From: Candidatus Dadabacteria bacterium
GTDB taxonomy: Bacteria > Desulfobacterota_D > UBA1144 > Nemesobacterales > UBA2774
Length of the DNA stretch: 6,695 nucleotides
Assembly: GCA_030632765.1 (NCBI GenBank)
Contig: DAOVUC010000094.1
Coordinates: 1 to 6,695, forward strand
Reading direction: 5' to 3'
Positions 5,849-6,695 of this stretch are shown piece by piece; position 1 is the stretch's first letter, and every line of letters starts with the position of its first letter. The position numbers and the translations under genes were made by a program. The notes beneath the pieces are model-generated. The model ran no database searches, was not told the origin of the DNA, and saw nothing but the letters and a program-made list of their open reading frames with translations.

Positions 5849-6259
5849 ATGGCTAGTCTGACAAAAGTTGGAAGTATAGGAAAGAAGTCCCAGAAGCTGC
5901 TGCAGAAGGCTGAAATCTCTACGGCCGATGCACTTCTTAAAAACGGCGCTACAAGAAAAGGCCGCAACCAGATTGCTAAGGAATCGGGAATCTCGGTTAA
6001 GCTCATATTAGAGTGGGTAAACCGTGCAGACCTCTTTAGAATTAAAGGAGTAGGAACGCAGTATGCTGATTTGTTAGAGGCTAGCGGTGTGGATACCGTA
6101 GTTGAGCTCGGAAAGAGGGTTCCGGAGAACCTTCATGCCAAGATGGCGGAGGTAAATTCAAAGCGTAAGAAAAAGCTTGTAAGACAACTTCCAGCATTGA
6201 ATCAAGTTAAAAAGTGGACAAAACAAGCTAAAAGATTAAAGAGAGTTGTAAGCCACTAA
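5849..6259 (+). CDS. DUF4332 helix-hairpin-helix protein
   Basis: This 136-residue cytoplasmic, strongly basic protein matches the DUF4332 pattern as I know it. It has two helix-hairpin-helix-like units: LTKVGSIGKKSQKLLQKA at residues 4-21, with a GATRKGRNQIAKESGIS linker at 33-49, and LFRIKGVGTQYADLLEASG at 62-80. Between them ILEWVNRADL (53-62) is the family's most recognisable stretch. Next come NLHAKMAEVN at 94-103, then a lysine/arginine-rich segment and a conserved-looking tail with QVKKWTKQAK at 119-128. HhH units of this type usually bind the DNA backbone without sequence specificity, so a nucleoid or DNA-repair accessory role is plausible but unproven for this family. The start is fixed by AAGGAGG at 5834-5840. 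It is monocistronic: the next stretch on the right holds no intact gene and no clear terminator. Confidence 0.88.
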   Translation: MASLTKVGSIGKKSQKLLQKAEISTADALLKNGATRKGRNQIAKESGISVKLILEWVNRADLFRIKGVGTQYADLLEASGVDTVVELGKRVPENLHAKMAEVNSKRKKKLVRQLPALNQVKKWTKQAKRLKRVVSH

Positions 6260-6334
6260 AGCGTACTTACTCAATCTAAAAATTTAATTCCTCCTCCCAC
6301 GTCCCTCCTCACACCGCACATATTCATACTCCAA
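6260..6334. other. Non-coding stretch with pyrimidine-rich tract
   Basis: The plus strand holds ATTCCTCCTCCCACGTCCCT near 6287-6306, which reads on the minus strand as repeated AGGAGG-like purine blocks. No start codon at a suitable distance opens a minus-strand gene, so these look like false ribosome sites. I see no hairpin terminator for the DUF4332 gene here. Confidence 0.4.
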
Positions 6335-6605
6335 CTAACTATCGGAAAAGCCTTCAATAAAAGCTTGAAAGGGATTGTTGTGCTTCGGATGATTATGTCT
6401 CTCGTAATGAAGATAATGTTCATTATGTAGGAAATTCCTTGGTGATTTCATAGTCATCAATATTTTCGTGTATTCCAGTGATGAGATTAATGTATGCTTC
6501 AACATTACTTCTGAAATCGTCCCATTTAACGGGAAATATGTAGGAATGATTATAGTCTACATGATTTACCAGACCACATGCATCACTCGGACATCTGACT
6601 TTGTG
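6335..6605 (-). pseudogene. Frameshifted, 5'-truncated gene remnant of unknown function
   Basis: Two overlapping minus-strand frames read as protein. The first runs without a start from about 6605 to a TAA at 6423 (60 codons): KVRCPSDACGLVNH, then SYIFPVKWDDFRSNVEAYI, then TGIHENIDDYEITKEF. The second continues in another frame to a TAG at 6335, with NEHYLHYERHNHPKHNNP and FQAFIEGFSDS. Joined at about 6430-6450 they give one continuous C-terminal piece of roughly 85-90 residues. The composition (W, Y, D, N spread evenly) is protein-like, more so than the plus-strand frame across 6468-6653. CPSDAC may be half of a metal site. I do not recognise the family. The upstream end stops exactly where the presumed mobile-element end begins, which suggests disruption by insertion. 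The second frame could instead be noise, since AT-rich DNA with many CAT triplets yields His-rich frames. Confidence 0.4.
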
Positions 6606-6643
6606 TCAAGCCCCCGGGGTAATGTGCAAGGACTTATGGCGGT

Positions 6644-6663
6644 TTTCCCCTAGAATGGGGAAA
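6644..6663. repeat. Perfect 7-bp inverted repeat
   Basis: TTTCCCC (6644-6650) and GGGGAAA (6657-6663) enclose a six-base loop, TAGAAT. It lies immediately before, and overlaps by one base, the first ATG of the edge ORF, so as RNA it would occlude that start. That could limit expression from outside promoters, a known habit of insertion sequences. Confidence 0.5.
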
Positions 6664-6695
6664 TGGCAATAAGTATGGCAAAAACAATCAAAGAA
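6663..6695 (+). CDS. Start of an ORF running off the edge, possibly a transposase
   Basis: Eleven codons are visible (MAISMAKTIKE). The real start could be the ATG at 6663 or the one at 6675. The only purine block, GGGGA at 6657-6661, is one base from the first and 13 from the second, so it serves neither well. The function is inferred only from the position behind a mobile-element-like end. The fragment is too short for homology. Confidence 0.22.
   Translation, partial: MAISMAKTIKE

Larger units (their letters stand above)
6602..6695 (+). mobile_element. Possible left end of an insertion sequence (cut by window edge)
   Basis: TGTGTCAAG at 6602-6610 begins with the TG that many elements carry at their ends and is followed by CCCCCGGGG. 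An imperfect copy, TGTGCAAGG, lies 21 bases further at 6623-6631. A perfect seven-base hairpin, TTTCCCC/GGGGAAA, is at 6644-6663, and an ORF then opens toward the edge. Repeated short terminal motifs ahead of a transposase recall IS21-type ends, but neither the family nor the boundary can be proved without the rest of the element. Confidence 0.35.

Noticed and set aside
5818..6006. Minus-strand 62-aa frame opposite the DUF4332 gene
   Set aside because: Antisense to a well-supported gene with a perfect ribosome site.
6287..6310. AGGAGG-like blocks on the minus strand as ribosome sites
   Set aside because: No start codon at a usable distance opens more than about a dozen codons.
6350..6372. 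Imperfect inverted repeat CCTTCAA/TTGAAAGG as terminator
   Set aside because: Bulged stem, no T-run after it on either strand, and it falls inside the presumed gene remnant.
6468..6653. Plus-strand 61-aa frame
   Set aside because: No ribosome site, crosses the presumed mobile-element boundary, and the minus-strand translation of the same bases is more protein-like.

Overview
The window reads as ordinary bacterial chromosome with an accessory, decaying right end. Genes are tightly spaced, several have strong purine-rich Shine-Dalgarno sites, and sigma70-like -10 hexamers are visible. The organism cannot be named from this sequence. A siroheme reductase with a C-terminal HEPN-like helical domain is a layout I associate with Bacteroidota and some other lineages, but the strong AGGAGG-type ribosome sites argue against typical Bacteroidota. 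A Gram-negative, perhaps marine or sediment lineage is a guess only.

Left part (1-784, all minus strand): a compact candidate operon reads leftward. It starts with a sigma70-like promoter (814-842), followed by a 54-residue secreted or membrane-anchored small protein with an excellent ribosome site (620-784), a 67-residue SH3/KOW-like small protein (398-601), and the N-terminal 116 codons of an MscS-family mechanosensitive channel cut by the window edge (1-350). The 54-residue gene and the channel fragment are easy to miss, one because it is short and the other because it runs off the edge.

Middle (979-4153, minus strand): a 715-residue ferredoxin-type nitrite/sulfite reductase has the complete siroheme-[4Fe-4S] cysteine set and an extra HEPN-like C-terminus. 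Upstream of it is a 272-residue six-helix voltage-gated K+ channel with a TVGYGD filter and a cytoplasmic zinc-ribbon tail. They are 208 bp apart with their own promoter candidates between them, so they are probably separate units.

Right part (4247-6259, plus strand): an APC-superfamily amino-acid permease is divergent from the K+ channel. It is followed by a short remnant that looks like the last helix of an MFS drug exporter, and then by a DUF4332 helix-hairpin-helix protein with a perfect ribosome site.

Right end (6260-6695): no intact gene. A minus-strand protein-like fragment (6335-6605) has no start, needs one frameshift, and stays open up to a sequence resembling the terminus of an insertion sequence (from about 6602). 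An ORF then begins and runs off the edge at 6695. The simplest reading is an old gene interrupted by a mobile element. Functionally the window is dominated by membrane transport and osmotic/ion homeostasis (MscS, Kv, APC permease) plus assimilatory N or S reduction. No CRISPR array, tRNA or rRNA was seen.
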